Below, piece by piece: positions 27,243 through 40,806 of a stretch of 64,000 nt of DNA; the first letter of the stretch is position 1; the number at the start of each line of letters is the position of its first letter. Below the pieces are notes generated by a model that worked only from the letters and a program-made list of their open reading frames with translations, ran no database searches and was not told the origin of the DNA. Source of the DNA: Leclercia adecarboxylata (lineage in GTDB: Bacteria > Pseudomonadota > Gammaproteobacteria > Enterobacterales > Enterobacteriaceae); NCBI RefSeq assembly GCF_006874705.1, contig NZ_CP035382.1:3844001-3908000 (forward strand). Reading direction: 5' to 3'. Made by a program: the position numbers and the translations under genes.

Positions 27243-27961
27243 CGTAACGGCCGCCCGCCGTCGACGCCAAACGACCGGCCGGTAACGTAGCAGCTGGTCA
27301 GGATGTAGTCGATTAAGTCGATCACCTCTTTTTCTCCGGGGGCGATCTTCATCAGCGATTTATTCAGCGCCTTCTGACGATAGTCGGCATCGTCGTGCTC
27401 GTTAAACAGGATCAGCGACGGGGCGATGGCGTTGACCTTCACTTCCGGCGCCAGCTTGCGGGCAAACGAGCGGGTCATGTTATCCAGCGCGGCTTTACTG
27501 GCGGCATAGGCAATGTGCTTATCGCTGCCGCGCTCTACCACATAGTCGGTGAAGTGAATGATGTCGCTGGCCGCATGGCCGTGCCCGCGCAGCAGATCCT
27601 GCAGAGCATGGTTCAGCAGGTAGGGCGCGTGAACGTGGATCTGCAGCATGCAGGAGAGCGTTTCGCTGAGCGAGTTGTCAGGCGTTTCTGGCATCCATGC
27701 GCTGGCATTATGAATGATGGCGCGTAATGCAGGGGTCTCGGCTTTTACGCGCTCTGCAAAGGCCAGGATCCCCTCGTCGGTGGAAAAATCGGCTTCAATG
27801 CAGGTCGCACCCGCCTCGCACAGGGTGGCGATAGCAGGATATTTTGTCCGGTAGCTGACAATCACCGGCTGGTGAAGATTCAGAAAATGGTGGGCAAGCG
27901 CGAGACCGATGCGACGGCCTCCGCCAGTAATCAGGATCGGGAGCGGCTTTGCGTGTCCCAT
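27239..27961 (-). CDS. folM: FolM, dihydromonapterin/dihydrofolate reductase
   Basis: FolM is a 240-residue short-chain dehydrogenase that makes tetrahydromonapterin and has weak dihydrofolate reductase activity. The Rossmann glycine motif is TGGGRRIGLALA, the catalytic pair is YAASKAAL, and the C-terminal RSFGVDGGRPLR is typical. The ATG at 27961 (MGHAKPLPILITGG) matches the E. coli start; an upstream extension overlaps ydgI and is not used. It lies 38 bases downstream of ydgI on the same strand and is probably cotranscribed with it. Confidence 0.95.
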   Translation of the reverse strand: MGHAKPLPILITGGGRRIGLALAHHFLNLHQPVIVSYRTKYPAIATLCEAGATCIEADFSTDEGILAFAERVKAETPALRAIIHNASAWMPETPDNSLSETLSCMLQIHVHAPYLLNHALQDLLRGHGHAASDIIHFTDYVVERGSDKHIAYAASKAALDNMTRSFARKLAPEVKVNAIAPSLILFNEHDDADYRQKALNKSLMKIAPGEKEVIDLIDYILTSCYVTGRSFGVDGGRPLR

Positions 27962-27999
27962 CGTATTCTCCTTAACCGTTCGACGATGGGATAACTCGC

Positions 28000-29382
28000 T
28001 TATCCCATCAGCATCCACGTTGCCGGTAATGCGGCAACCAGTAACATTCCAATCAACACCATTTCACGGCGTTTCAGCGCGTGTTGCAGCTGGTGCGTGC
28101 GACGGGCATAAATAAACACCAGCAGCCCCGGCGCATAAAGTACCACGGAGAGCAGCAGATGCATCGGGCCGGAGGCATAAAGCAGCCATAAGCCATAAAT
28201 ACAGGCTCCCATTCCCACGACGTTGTGCATCGGGCGGGTGGCTATTTTTAACAAATATGCGCCCACCAGGAAATAGGGTACCAGAATCATCTCAGAGGCG
28301 ATGGTTAACAGCGTGTTATAGTCCGAACCTGTGAGCCAGATCAGCACCAAACAAACCTGCACGCTGATATTGGTCAACCACAGCGAGGCGGAAGGCGCAT
28401 TGTTCTTGTTCTGACGGGCAAACAGACGAGGAAACGCCTTATGCGTCGCGGCCAGGAACGGCACCTCTGCCGCCATAATGGTCCAGCTCAGATAGGCCCC
28501 ACATACCGACACGATCAGACCGGCGGCAATCACCACTTCGCCCCAGGAACCCATCATTTTGACCATCAGGCCCGCCATCGACGGGTTACGCATCTCCGCC
28601 AGCTCAGGACGCGCCACCACGCCTAAGGAGAGCAGGGTGACCAGCAGATAGACCCCCAGCGCCGCCAGTACCGCCAGCAGCGTGGCGCGACCGACGTCCT
28701 GTTTATTGCGCGCCCGGGCCGAGACCACTACCGCGCCTTCCACCCCGATAAAGACCCACAGGGTGATGAGCATGGTGTTTTTGACCTGCTCCCAGACCGG
28801 GACGCCCAGCGCCACGCCGGTAAAGTCCAGGCTAAACACATCGAGACGAAACGCGATAAACGCCAGCACGATAAACAGCCCCAGCGGCACCAGCTTCGCC
28901 AGGGTGGCGACCAGGTTGATGCTCGCCGCGGTCTGCACGCCGCGCAGTACCAGGAAATGGACGAACCACAGCAGCACCGAAGATCCGACGATGGACTGCC
29001 AGGTATTGCCATCGCCAAACAGGCGCAGTTCAGGCGTATCGGTAAAGAAACTCAGCGCAGAAAAAACGATCACCAGATAGGAGACGTTGGCGATCACCGC
29101 GCACAGCCAGTAACCCCATGCGGAACAGAAACCCACCAGCTCACCAAAGCCTTCGCGGGCGTAGGTGAAGATGCCGCCGTCGAGATCGGGACGGATGCGC
29201 GTCAGCAGCAGCATGGCAAAGGCCAGCAGCAGGATCCCGGCGCCGGTGATGCCCCAGCCGATAAGCAATGCTGACGGGCTGGCAACGGCAGCCATATTCT
29301 GCGGCAGACTGAATACACCTGCACCGAGCATGGAGCTTAAAACAAGCGCAGTTAAAGCGCTCAGGCCAAGTTTCTTTTCCAT
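28000..29382 (-). CDS. ydgI: YdgI, APC-family arginine/ornithine antiporter-like transporter
   Basis: This is a 460-residue basic amino acid antiporter-like protein of the APC superfamily with about twelve membrane segments. The N-terminal membrane segment with SSMLGAGVFSLPQNM holds the substrate-binding glycine motif. It is similar in sequence to ArcD-type transporters, but the E. coli protein's substrate is not firmly established. Upstream lies a 186-base gap containing the ydgH terminator; folM follows closely downstream. Confidence 0.92.
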   Translation of the reverse strand: MEKKLGLSALTALVLSSMLGAGVFSLPQNMAAVASPSALLIGWGITGAGILLLAFAMLLLTRIRPDLDGGIFTYAREGFGELVGFCSAWGYWLCAVIANVSYLVIVFSALSFFTDTPELRLFGDGNTWQSIVGSSVLLWFVHFLVLRGVQTAASINLVATLAKLVPLGLFIVLAFIAFRLDVFSLDFTGVALGVPVWEQVKNTMLITLWVFIGVEGAVVVSARARNKQDVGRATLLAVLAALGVYLLVTLLSLGVVARPELAEMRNPSMAGLMVKMMGSWGEVVIAAGLIVSVCGAYLSWTIMAAEVPFLAATHKAFPRLFARQNKNNAPSASLWLTNISVQVCLVLIWLTGSDYNTLLTIASEMILVPYFLVGAYLLKIATRPMHNVVGMGACIYGLWLLYASGPMHLLLSVVLYAPGLLVFIYARRTHQLQHALKRREMVLIGMLLVAALPATWMLMG

Positions 29383-29530
29383 TGGCTTCCTTTTTAAAAA
29401 GGGTCAGATCCAGAATAATTATTTCGTCGAAACGCATAATAATGGTGGATCACACTAAGGCGCGGGATTTTACGGAGTGTGACGAAGGCATGCAATCAGG
29501 AAGGGCGGAATTCTGCGTAAAAAGCCAAAA

Positions 29531-29552
29531 AAAAGGCGGCATTACGCCGCCT
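29531..29552 (-). terminator. Terminator of ydgH
   Basis: Stem AGGCGGC / GCCGCCT with loop ATTAC. Read leftwards it is followed by eight T residues, which makes it a classical intrinsic terminator 17 bases past the ydgH stop. Confidence 0.92.
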
Positions 29553-29568
29553 CTGTGTATCTGTTTAC

Positions 29569-30522
29569 TTATTTGTACAGGTCGGCGCTGATGGTCATGT
29601 TATTACCGCGTTCCTGCCACTGGCGGGTGATGTGGTAATACTTGGCCCCTTTCTTCGCCGCACGCTTCGCCACCTGGTAGGAGATTTCGGTCATGTTGCC
29701 GTAGTTACCGGTGAACTTGATGCTGTCGAACGGAATCATCTGCGCGGCAGTGGCGTTGTTCAGCTCTTCAATTTTGGTGCCGTCGTTGAGGGTAACGCTG
29801 TAACGGCCGCCCTGAGTGGTTTGGGTCTCAAAGAAACGGCCCACACCGGCAGCGGAGGCGCCTGGCGCTGCGCTGGTCGCTACGCCCGGGATCTCGACTT
29901 TCTTCGCTTCTTCGCCGCCTTTGGCAATGGCCGCGCGGCCAGCATCAGAGTTAGCCGGGATGGCATCAGGGCTCTGGATCACACGTTTTTTGGCGTCTTT
30001 CTTGTAGACGTAGGCGGTGATCCGCTGGTTGCCGCCCTGGTTGGCATCAATCTGACGAACGATGAAGAAGGCGTCAGCCCCTTTCGCTTTCGCGGCTTTG
30101 GTGATGGCGTCGTTCACTTCCGGCTGGCTGCGGTAGAAGCCCTGAATGGTGACGGTATCAAACGGCTCAAGCATAACGGCCTGCTCTTTCGGCAGCTCCA
30201 TCACGCCGTTAATGACGCGGTTTTTCGGCACTTCCGCTTTCGGGGCATTCTCCTTATACAGCGCAACGGTCACGCGCTGGTTGCCGCTGCTGCCGTATTC
30301 GGAGTTATCCACGACGTAGAATGCGGCAGCGCCCTCTTTATCGGCGCGTTTGGAGGCGGCATTAACTGCATCGCCAATGGCGTTAAAACGACCTACGATC
30401 GTAACGTGATCGTAAGGTTTCGTTGCAGCCGCTTGCTCCGGCGTTAACTCTGTTGCGGCATTGGCAGACAGGGCGGTCGCAGCAAGGAGTGCGGACGCCA
30501 GGAGAGTGTTCTTAAGCTTCAT
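29569..30522 (-). CDS. ydgH: YdgH, periplasmic protein with three DUF1471 (BhsA/McbA) domains
   Basis: This 317-residue exported protein has a signal peptide ending ALSANA. Three related DUF1471 repeats follow at about residues 35-110, 115-190 and 245-317, each with a pattern like the YDHVTIVGRFNAIGDA segment and a final ITAYVYK-type strand. The family includes small stress-induced periplasmic proteins such as BhsA and YahO. YdgH/SssB-like proteins have been linked to envelope stress and virulence, but the molecular role is unclear. It is divergent from pntA and has its own terminator. Confidence 0.93.
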   Translation of the reverse strand: MKLKNTLLASALLAATALSANAATELTPEQAAATKPYDHVTIVGRFNAIGDAVNAASKRADKEGAAAFYVVDNSEYGSSGNQRVTVALYKENAPKAEVPKNRVINGVMELPKEQAVMLEPFDTVTIQGFYRSQPEVNDAITKAAKAKGADAFFIVRQIDANQGGNQRITAYVYKKDAKKRVIQSPDAIPANSDAGRAAIAKGGEEAKKVEIPGVATSAAPGASAAGVGRFFETQTTQGGRYSVTLNDGTKIEELNNATAAQMIPFDSIKFTGNYGNMTEISYQVAKRAAKKGAKYYHITRQWQERGNNMTISADLYK

Positions 30523-32587
<2,065 letters not shown>

Positions 32588-32594
32588 GGGGTAA

Positions 32595-33986
<1,392 letters not shown>

Positions 33987-34008
33987 TACGGCGTTACGCA
34001 CGCTAATA

Positions 34009-34030
34009 AAACCGCCCCACCGGGCGGTTT
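34009..34030 (+). terminator. Terminator of pntAB
   Basis: A 9-base stem AAACCGCCC / GGGCGGTTT with loop CACC is followed by TCTCATTTC. It lies 22 bases past the pntB stop. Confidence 0.9.
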
Positions 34031-34098
34031 TCTCATTTCTGCAGGCTGCTCGCGCTCACTGTCTATACTTTCCTTTTTTGCGTAAAGGGAGAAGGGAC

Positions 34099-35214
34099 AT
34101 GCAGTTTTTGTCACGTTTCGATTTTTTGACCTTAATGATGACCCCCAGATTCTGGATTGGCTTTGCCACCGTGACGGTGGTAACCCTGCTGATCTACTGG
34201 CTACTGAAGCGCCTCATCACCTTTGTCCATAAGGGCATCACCAACTGGGGTGATAAACATCCCGCTACCCACAAGATGCATTTTATCCTCACGGAAATAC
34301 TTAACAGAACCAGCCGGGTTCTGCTGTTTGTGGTGGCCTTTCTGTTTAGCCTGCGGTTTGTCGAACTGCCGGATCGCCTCTATGGCGCCCTGAGCCATGC
34401 CTGGTTCCTGGTGCTGGCGATTCAGGTGGCGCTGTGGATGGATCAGGGGGTGGTCTCCTGGCTCCGGCACGTGATGCTGGCACCGGGGAGCCATAAAAAC
34501 CCTGTCACCCTGGTGATCACCGGCATGATCCTGCGGGCAATTGTCTGGTCAGTGATGCTGCTGTCGATTCTTGCCAACGCGGGCGTCAACATTACTGCGC
34601 TGGTGGCAAGCCTTGGGGTGGGGGGGATTGCCATTGCGCTGGCGGTACAGACCATTCTCAGCGACGTCTTCGCCTCGCTCTCGATAGGTTTTGATAAGCC
34701 CTTCGAGATCGGGGATTTTGTGGTGTTTAACGACGTTGCCGGGACGGTAGAGCACATTGGCCTCAAAACGACGCGTATTCGCAGCCTGAGTGGGGAACAG
34801 ATTGTCTGTGGGAATGCGATCCTGCTTCAGCAAACCCTGCATAACTACAAGCGTATGCAGACCCGTCGTATCGTCTTTACCTTTGGCGTGGCCAGCGATA
34901 CGCCCCCGGAAAAGCTGCGGGTTATTGGCGATAACGTGAAGAACATCATTACGGATATCGGCGAAACGCGTTTTGACCGTGCCCATCTGCTCGGGTTTGA
35001 TAAGGACAGGCTTACCTTTGAAGTGGTACATATCGTCAACACGGCGGACTACAACAAGTACATGGATATCCAGCAGGAGATCAACATCCGTATTCTGGAG
35101 AGCCTGAATGATGAGGGGGTGAAACTGGCCTTGCCAAGCATGGTGCTGCATGCGCCCTGGATGAAAGAGGGCGAAGGCATGCAACAGTCGCCTCAGCCCG
35201 CCATCGAGAGCTAA
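34099..35214 (+). CDS. Mechanosensitive channel of the MscS family
   Basis: This 371-residue inner-membrane protein has four to five membrane segments in the first 190 residues. The pore-lining helix TM3 and beta domain of MscS follow: VASLGVGGIAIALAVQTILSD at about 178-198, then FDKPFEIGDFV and RTRSLSGE-type lining segments. Such channels open under membrane tension in hypo-osmotic shock. It is not a simple YnaI orthologue, although E. coli carries ynaI near uspE. The ATG at 34099 has GGGAGAAGG upstream; the earlier start at 34078 is less likely. Confidence 0.88.
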   Translation: MQFLSRFDFLTLMMTPRFWIGFATVTVVTLLIYWLLKRLITFVHKGITNWGDKHPATHKMHFILTEILNRTSRVLLFVVAFLFSLRFVELPDRLYGALSHAWFLVLAIQVALWMDQGVVSWLRHVMLAPGSHKNPVTLVITGMILRAIVWSVMLLSILANAGVNITALVASLGVGGIAIALAVQTILSDVFASLSIGFDKPFEIGDFVVFNDVAGTVEHIGLKTTRIRSLSGEQIVCGNAILLQQTLHNYKRMQTRRIVFTFGVASDTPPEKLRVIGDNVKNIITDIGETRFDRAHLLGFDKDRLTFEVVHIVNTADYNKYMDIQQEINIRILESLNDEGVKLALPSMVLHAPWMKEGEGMQQSPQPAIES

Positions 35215-35217
35215 AAA

Positions 35218-35242
35218 AAAGCCCGCCGTTACGGCGGGCTTT
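35218..35242. terminator. Bidirectional terminator between the MscS gene and uspE
   Basis: The stem AAAGCCCGCCG / CGGCGGGCTTT with a TTA loop has an A-run on one side and TTTCTC on the other. It serves the two convergent genes. Confidence 0.9.
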
Positions 35243-35249
35243 CTCATGG

Positions 35250-36200
35250 CTAATCGTCTTCGTCGTCGTCCAGCTCGACCGGGGTCTGATACTGGTCCGG
35301 CTTAATGACCAGCAGGTCGCAGCGTAGGTGATCGATAACCTGCTCCGCGGTATTGCCGAGGAAGGCGGCAGAGATACCGGTGCGGCCAATCGTGCCCAGC
35401 ACCACAATACCGGCTTGCAGATGCTCTGAGAGGTCCGGGATCACCTCTTCTGGCAGGCCTTTCTCGACGTGGGTCAACTTCTCATCAATACCGAATTTTT
35501 GCCGCAGCGCTTTCATCGCCAGCAGATGCTGGCCGCGAATGGCGTCGTTATACACGCTGGGATCAAATTCCGGGAGTTCGATGGCAATGTTAATCGGTGT
35601 AATCGGGTAGGCGCCCACCAGGTGGACTTCGGTATGGTTGACCTGCTCGGCCAGGTGTAGCGTCTCTTTCACCAGCTTTTCGTTCAGAGCATTGTGGTAG
35701 TTCTCTTCGCTGGCGAGATTTACCGCCACCACCGCTTTGCCGCCTTCCGGCCACGGCTGGTCTTTCACCATCCACACCGGGCACGGGCATTTACGCAGCA
35801 GGTGCCAGTCGGTCGGGGTAAAGATCACCGCTTCCAGCTTGTCGTGCTGGTGGGCCATCTTCAGCAGCAGGTCGTGCTCGCCGCTCACCACTTCCTGGAT
35901 GATGGCTTCAAACGGACGGTTGTGCCACACCACTTTGATCTCAATGGGCACACCGGCATCAAGATAGAATTTTGCCTGCTCGCGGATCCACGCGGTACGC
36001 TGGCTGATCACTCCCTGACGCATAGCGGTGCGTTCGTCAGGCGACAGAAGGGTGGTCATTTCGTAAGAAAAGTCATATATCGGCAGAAACGCTTTTATCC
36101 TGCCACCAATCCGTTGATGTAAATAGACAGCTCGTCGTAACGCCGGTTGATCGTCCTGATTAGGATCGATGGCCACCAGCATGTTTTGATACTTTGCCAT
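35250..36200 (-). CDS. uspE: UspE, tandem-domain universal stress protein
   Basis: This 316-residue cytoplasmic protein has two Usp domains in tandem, the first at about residues 3-150 ([20 protein letters not shown]) and the second at about 156-305, ending [20 protein letters not shown]. UspE is linked in E. coli to oxidative stress tolerance, motility and adhesion. The acidic end (ELDDDEDD) is as in the family. It lies downstream of fnr on the same strand with a 135-base gap. Confidence 0.96.
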   Translation of the reverse strand: MAKYQNMLVAIDPNQDDQPALRRAVYLHQRIGGRIKAFLPIYDFSYEMTTLLSPDERTAMRQGVISQRTAWIREQAKFYLDAGVPIEIKVVWHNRPFEAIIQEVVSGEHDLLLKMAHQHDKLEAVIFTPTDWHLLRKCPCPVWMVKDQPWPEGGKAVVAVNLASEENYHNALNEKLVKETLHLAEQVNHTEVHLVGAYPITPINIAIELPEFDPSVYNDAIRGQHLLAMKALRQKFGIDEKLTHVEKGLPEEVIPDLSEHLQAGIVVLGTIGRTGISAAFLGNTAEQVIDHLRCDLLVIKPDQYQTPVELDDDEDD

Positions 36201-36335
36201 ACAGGTCTCCTTACTACTGTCACCACAGTCTGTAATTAAAAGAGTAACCTATATATCTGAAATGAAACAGAGGGGAAGATTTGCCAGATCAATAAATCAG
36301 TAAAATTATCGATCTGGCAGGGGAATCGGAGAGGT

Positions 36336-37088
36336 TTATGCCACGTTACGGGAATGGCCCGCCAGCACCGCCAGCGCTTCACCGTTTTCGATGGTGATAT
36401 ATTTCCCTTTTACCGCCAGCATGCCGCTTTTCTGGAAACGACCCAGCAGACGGCTGATGGTTTCAACGGTCAGGCCCAGGTAGTTACCGATATCGCCACG
36501 GGTCATGGTCAGACGGAACTCACGCGGAGAAAAACCACGTTCGGCGAAACGACGGGACAGGTTATAGATAAACGCGGCCAGACGCTCTTCGGCATTCTTT
36601 TTGGACAGCAGCAGGATCATGTCCTGATCGCCTTTGATCTCACCGCTCATCAGACGCATCATCTGCTGGCGCAGGTTAGGCATTTTGCCTGACAGATCGT
36701 CCAGAGTTTCAAACGGGATTTCGCAAACCATTGAGGTTTCCAGCGCCTGAGCGAAGCTCGGGTGGTTACCGGTGCCGATCGCATCAAAGCCCACCAGATC
36801 GCCCGCCAGGTGGAAGCCGGTGATCTGCTCGTCGCCCTGTTCGGTAATGGTATAGCTCTTGATGGTGCCAGAACGGATAGCGTACAGCGATTTCAGTTCG
36901 TCTCCCGCTTTAAACAGCGTTTGCCCTTTCTGAATCGGCTTTTTACGCTCGATAATATTATCAAGCTGATCCAGCTCGTGCTCATTCAGGGTGAACGGGA
37001 TACAGAGCTGGCTGATGCTGCAGTCCTGACAATGGATAGCACAACCGCCAGACTGAATGCGTCGAATAATTCGCTTTTCCGGGATCAT
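36336..37088 (-). CDS. fnr: FNR, anaerobic global transcription regulator
   Basis: FNR is a 250-residue CRP-family regulator that senses oxygen through a 4Fe-4S cluster. Ligands C20, C23 and C29 are intact in [16 protein letters not shown], and the fourth cysteine is in [12 protein letters not shown]. The C-terminal helix-turn-helix ends with [11 protein letters not shown], containing the ExxSR DNA-contact motif. I use the ATG at 37088, the known E. coli start; a TTG four codons earlier is also in frame. An FNR box just upstream fits known autorepression. Confidence 0.97.
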   Translation of the reverse strand: MIPEKRIIRRIQSGGCAIHCQDCSISQLCIPFTLNEHELDQLDNIIERKKPIQKGQTLFKAGDELKSLYAIRSGTIKSYTITEQGDEQITGFHLAGDLVGFDAIGTGNHPSFAQALETSMVCEIPFETLDDLSGKMPNLRQQMMRLMSGEIKGDQDMILLLSKKNAEERLAAFIYNLSRRFAERGFSPREFRLTMTRGDIGNYLGLTVETISRLLGRFQKSGMLAVKGKYITIENGEALAVLAGHSRNVA

Positions 37089-37107
37089 AGGTTTGCTCAA
37101 GCCTTAA

Positions 37108-37121
37108 TTGATATTGGTCAA
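37108..37121. promoter_or_regulatory. FNR box in the fnr promoter
   Basis: TTGATATTGGTCAA matches TTGATnnnnATCAA with one mismatch. It lies 20-33 bases upstream of the fnr ATG, where bound FNR would repress its own gene, as established in E. coli. Confidence 0.82.
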
Positions 37122-37270
37122 TTTTAACATCTTTTTGGACCCTACGTAAGCCTGGTAAACCATCAATCAGGACAAGAAGCGTGAATGCGCCAGCATCTTC
37201 TTGAAATTCCACAAATTAGCTGCGGACTTTATCGCTAACTTAAGGAAAATTAAGCACTAAAAGCCTGGAA

Positions 37271-37786
37271 CTACAGCAATAAATAGCCCTCGTGACGCAG
37301 CAGCCACTCTTTGCGCTGCACCCCGCCCGCGTAGCCTGTCAGGGTGCCGTTGCGACCAATAACGCGGTGACAGGGCACCACAATACTGACCGGATTTGAC
37401 CCGTTCGCCGCACCCACGGCGCGCGCTGCGCCGGGGCGACCAAGCTGTTCCGCCAGCTGACCGTAATGCATCACCTGGCCGCAGGGAATGGATCGCAACG
37501 CCTGCCACACTTCACGCTGAAAGGGGGTGCCAGCCGTGGCGGTCGGCAGAGTGTCGATAATGCTGAGATCGCCCTCGAACCAGGCGGTCAGCTTATCGCT
37601 AAGTCCGCCCGGATTGCTGGCGCTGATGCGCTCGTAGCCCTGCGCCCGGTAGTGGATATTCAGCAGTTCCACCATCCGGTTGCTGTGCTCCTCCCACTCC
37701 ACGGCGCGCAGGTTAAATTGCTCGTCCGCAATCACCCACAGCGGCCCCAGCGGGGTAGCAATTTTATCTTCGAGTAATCTCAGCAT
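37271..37786 (-). CDS. ogt: Ogt, O6-alkylguanine-DNA alkyltransferase
   Basis: Ogt is a 171-residue suicide enzyme that repairs O6-methylguanine and O4-methylthymine by moving the alkyl group to C139 in VVPCHRVIG. The helix-turn-helix region [18 protein letters not shown] and the full length match E. coli Ogt. The ATG at 37786 is the family start; a longer frame reaching into abgT is ignored. It lies 11 bases downstream of abgT and may be cotranscribed with the abg genes. Confidence 0.97.
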   Translation of the reverse strand: MLRLLEDKIATPLGPLWVIADEQFNLRAVEWEEHSNRMVELLNIHYRAQGYERISASNPGGLSDKLTAWFEGDLSIIDTLPTATAGTPFQREVWQALRSIPCGQVMHYGQLAEQLGRPGAARAVGAANGSNPVSIVVPCHRVIGRNGTLTGYAGGVQRKEWLLRHEGYLLL

Positions 37787-37797
37787 TGTGCTCTTCC

Positions 37798-39324
37798 TTA
37801 ATTCAGTCGCGGGTACACTCCCGGCCCAATGGGCAGGCCGACAAGATACCACGCCACCAACATGAGCAACCATACTCCTAAAAAGATAAGCGGATACGGC
37901 AGCACCAGCGAATAGTAGGTACCCAGTTTGGCCTCGGGCTTATAGCGCTGCAGGAAGCCTAAAAACAGCGGTACGAACGGCGACACCGGGGCCAGCGGGA
38001 TCACCGATGAATCCGCCACGCGGAACAGGATCTGCGCAAACGCCGGATGGAAGCCGAGCAGCATAAACATCGGCACGAAGATAGGGGCCAGAATCGACCA
38101 GATGGCCGATCCGCTGGCGATAAACATGCACAGCAGGGAGGAGAGCAGCGCCAGGCCGACGAAGGCGGGCACGCCGCTCAGTCCGGCGGTTTCCAGCAGG
38201 TCGGTCAGGCCCACCGCCATAAACTTGCCCATGTTGCTCCAGTTGAACATGGCGACAAACTGCGCCAGCGGGAACACCATCACGATAAACCCGGCCATCT
38301 CTTTCATCGGCTCGATCATCAGCTGGGGCAGATCGCCCTGACGACGCACTTTCCCGGTGGCGATGCCGTACGCCAGCGACACCACAAAAAAGAACAGGAT
38401 GATCAGCGGCACGATGCCTTTAATAAACGGCGAGGGCAGTACGGTGTGCTGGACCGGATCGCGCAGAATGCCGTTCTCCGGCACCACCATCAGGGCGATG
38501 GCGGCGATAAACAGCAACGATACACCCCCGGCAACGCGCAGCCCGCGGCGCTGCTCCGGCGACAACGCATCCAGCTTCTCGTCGCTGCTGCCCTGCCACT
38601 TGCCCAGACGCGGCTCAACGATCCTGTCGGTGATCAGCCCGCCGACAACAGTCAGCACAATCACCGAACTGGCCATAAAGTACCAGTTGTCGATCACGCT
38701 GACGTGCATCGCGGCATCAATGGTTTTGGCCGCTTCGGTGCTGATGCCGGAGAGCAGCACGTCGGTGGTGACGATCAGCAGGTTGGCGGTAAAACCGCAC
38801 CCGACACCGGCAATGGCTGCCAGCAGGCCCGCCACCGGATGGCGTCCGACGGCGAGGAAGATCAGCGCGCCCATCGGCGGCATGATCACCAGCGCCGCAT
38901 CGGACGAGATATGGCTGAAGAAGGCGATAAACAGCACCATATAGCTGGCGTAACGCGCGCTGACGTGAGAGGCCATTTTCACCATCAGGGCAGGCAGCAG
39001 GCCGGAACGTTCGGCCAGGCCGGCACCCAGCACCAGGGCCAGGATCGCCCCCAGCGGGGCAAAGCCGCTGAAGTTTTTAATCACATTAGGTAAAAACCAG
39101 TGCAGCCCTTCAACGCTCAGCAGATTTTTGACAACGACCATGCTGCCATCGGCCGGATTGCGGGCGCTGACGTTAAAGGCCGACAGCACGGCGGTGGCTG
39201 CCGCCAGGATCACAATCAAATAAACGAAAAGCAGGAAAGGGTGCGGCACTTTATTGCCGATCCTTTCAACCCAACCATAGAGCTTGCCGGATGGGGAATG
39301 CGAAGGTATGGATGACATACTCAT
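37798..39324 (-). CDS. abgT: AbgT, p-aminobenzoyl-glutamate transporter
   Basis: AbgT is a 508-residue inner-membrane transporter of the AbgT family, with about eleven membrane segments, that imports p-aminobenzoyl-glutamate, a folate breakdown product. Characteristic stretches include [20 protein letters not shown] and [19 protein letters not shown]. Length matches E. coli. It is the third gene of abgA-abgB-abgT, starting 36 bases after abgB. Confidence 0.96.
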   Translation of the reverse strand: MSMSSIPSHSPSGKLYGWVERIGNKVPHPFLLFVYLIVILAAATAVLSAFNVSARNPADGSMVVVKNLLSVEGLHWFLPNVIKNFSGFAPLGAILALVLGAGLAERSGLLPALMVKMASHVSARYASYMVLFIAFFSHISSDAALVIMPPMGALIFLAVGRHPVAGLLAAIAGVGCGFTANLLIVTTDVLLSGISTEAAKTIDAAMHVSVIDNWYFMASSVIVLTVVGGLITDRIVEPRLGKWQGSSDEKLDALSPEQRRGLRVAGGVSLLFIAAIALMVVPENGILRDPVQHTVLPSPFIKGIVPLIILFFFVVSLAYGIATGKVRRQGDLPQLMIEPMKEMAGFIVMVFPLAQFVAMFNWSNMGKFMAVGLTDLLETAGLSGVPAFVGLALLSSLLCMFIASGSAIWSILAPIFVPMFMLLGFHPAFAQILFRVADSSVIPLAPVSPFVPLFLGFLQRYKPEAKLGTYYSLVLPYPLIFLGVWLLMLVAWYLVGLPIGPGVYPRLN

Positions 39325-39360
39325 GGGCGTTCCTCGGGAGTGTTATGTTGTTGTGTTTTA

Positions 39361-40806
39361 TTATTTTAAAGGTGACGGTGTCACGTTTTCTGGGATCGGG
39401 CAGACGTACGGTTTTTCGGTTACTTGTTGCGTAAACTCCTCGCGGCAGGCGGCCAGCAGCGCCGGATCCTGCAGCAGCGCCAGCGCGGTGGCACCCATCA
39501 CTTTACCAGCCAGCAGCATCCCCTTATGGGCGATGGAGGTGCGGCCCTGGGCCACCAGCTGCCAGGTGTGCAGCGGTGTGCCGACGGTAAAGCAGGGGCT
39601 GAAGCACTGGGCGACCGGCATTTTCCAGCTGACATCCCCCACGTCGGTGGAGCCCGCCAGGACGTTATCAGTAATGGCATACGGGGCCACCTCGTCCACC
39701 AGCAGGGTGTGCTGATGGCGACGGGCAAACTGCTTGCCGTCTTCCCCGCCGGTGGCGGCGATATTTTTCAGGCTGTTTTGCAGATCGTTATCGGTCAGGG
39801 TGGCGCGGATCTCCGCCGCAAACGCGCGCTCATCATCGCTCCACGCCGGGGTGCCGTAATGCTGCAGGGCGCTGTACATCGCGACCTCCAGCGTGCGGTT
39901 CGGCAGGTAGCTGGAGCAGGCTTTATCGAAACGGCGTTCGACGGTGGTTTCGGTCATCAGCGCGGCACCCTGGGCAATCTTTTCGATCCGCTCATAGATC
40001 TGCTGCGCGTCGGCCATTTCCGGGGCGCGGATCAGGTACAGTACCTCCGCCTGGGCCTGCACCACGTTCGGGGAGATCCCGCCGGTATCGGTAATGGCGT
40101 AGTGGACGCGCGCTTTTTCAATGATGTGTTCATTGAGGAAGTTGGTCCCGGTGGTCATCAGGGTGACGGCGTCCAGCGCGCTGCGCCCCAGATGCGGAGA
40201 GTTGGCGGCATGGGCTGCGGTACCGTGAAAACGCCATGCTGCCTGGATGTTGGCTAAGGTGCTGACGTTAAACATTCCGGCGAAGGCCTCGGGGTGCCAG
40301 GTGACGGCGGCGTCGACGTCGTCGAACAGCCCTTCGCGCACCATAAAGGTTTTACCCGAACCGCCCTCTTCGCCAGGGCAGCCGTAAAAGCGCAGGGTGC
40401 CGCTGCCGCCGTGCTGCTCCAGCCAGCTTTTTGCCGCCACCGCAGCCGCCAGCCCGGCGGTGCCGAGCAGATTATGCCCGCAGCCGTGGCCGTTGGCGCC
40501 CGGGGTATCGGTTTGCGGTGTGGCGCAGTGCGCCTGCTGGCTTAAGCCTGCCAGGGCATCGTACTCCCCCAGAATGGCAATCACCGGTTTACCCTCGCCG
40601 TAGCTGGCAATAAAGGCGTTCGGCACGCCGCCCGCCTCGCGGACCAGGCTAAAGCCGGCCTCTTCCAGGGCGCAGGCCAGCCGTTCGGCGGACCAGAACT
40701 CTTCGAAACGGGTCTCCGGGTGATCCCAGATCTCATCGGCAATACCGGTGAAAAGCTGACATCGGGTATCGATGGCATCCTCAATAAAACGGTAGATATT
40801 CTCCAT
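39361..40806 (-). CDS. abgB: AbgB, p-aminobenzoyl-glutamate hydrolase subunit B
   Basis: AbgB is a 481-residue M20-family metallopeptidase subunit. With AbgA it splits p-aminobenzoyl-glutamate into p-aminobenzoate and glutamate. The metal-binding region [13 protein letters not shown] lies near residue 107-119, and [15 protein letters not shown] holds the catalytic glutamate. The ATG at 40806 overlaps the abgA stop (TAATG), and its start [12 protein letters not shown] matches E. coli AbgB. An earlier in-frame start at 40824 lies within abgA. Confidence 0.96.
   Translation of the reverse strand: MENIYRFIEDAIDTRCQLFTGIADEIWDHPETRFEEFWSAERLACALEEAGFSLVREAGGVPNAFIASYGEGKPVIAILGEYDALAGLSQQAHCATPQTDTPGANGHGCGHNLLGTAGLAAAVAAKSWLEQHGGSGTLRFYGCPGEEGGSGKTFMVREGLFDDVDAAVTWHPEAFAGMFNVSTLANIQAAWRFHGTAAHAANSPHLGRSALDAVTLMTTGTNFLNEHIIEKARVHYAITDTGGISPNVVQAQAEVLYLIRAPEMADAQQIYERIEKIAQGAALMTETTVERRFDKACSSYLPNRTLEVAMYSALQHYGTPAWSDDERAFAAEIRATLTDNDLQNSLKNIAATGGEDGKQFARRHQHTLLVDEVAPYAITDNVLAGSTDVGDVSWKMPVAQCFSPCFTVGTPLHTWQLVAQGRTSIAHKGMLLAGKVMGATALALLQDPALLAACREEFTQQVTEKPYVCPIPENVTPSPLK

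Noticed and set aside
38047..39093. 348-codon plus-strand frame across abgT
   Set aside because: The product is almost wholly His/Gln/Arg/Asp and is a mirror of a membrane protein gene.
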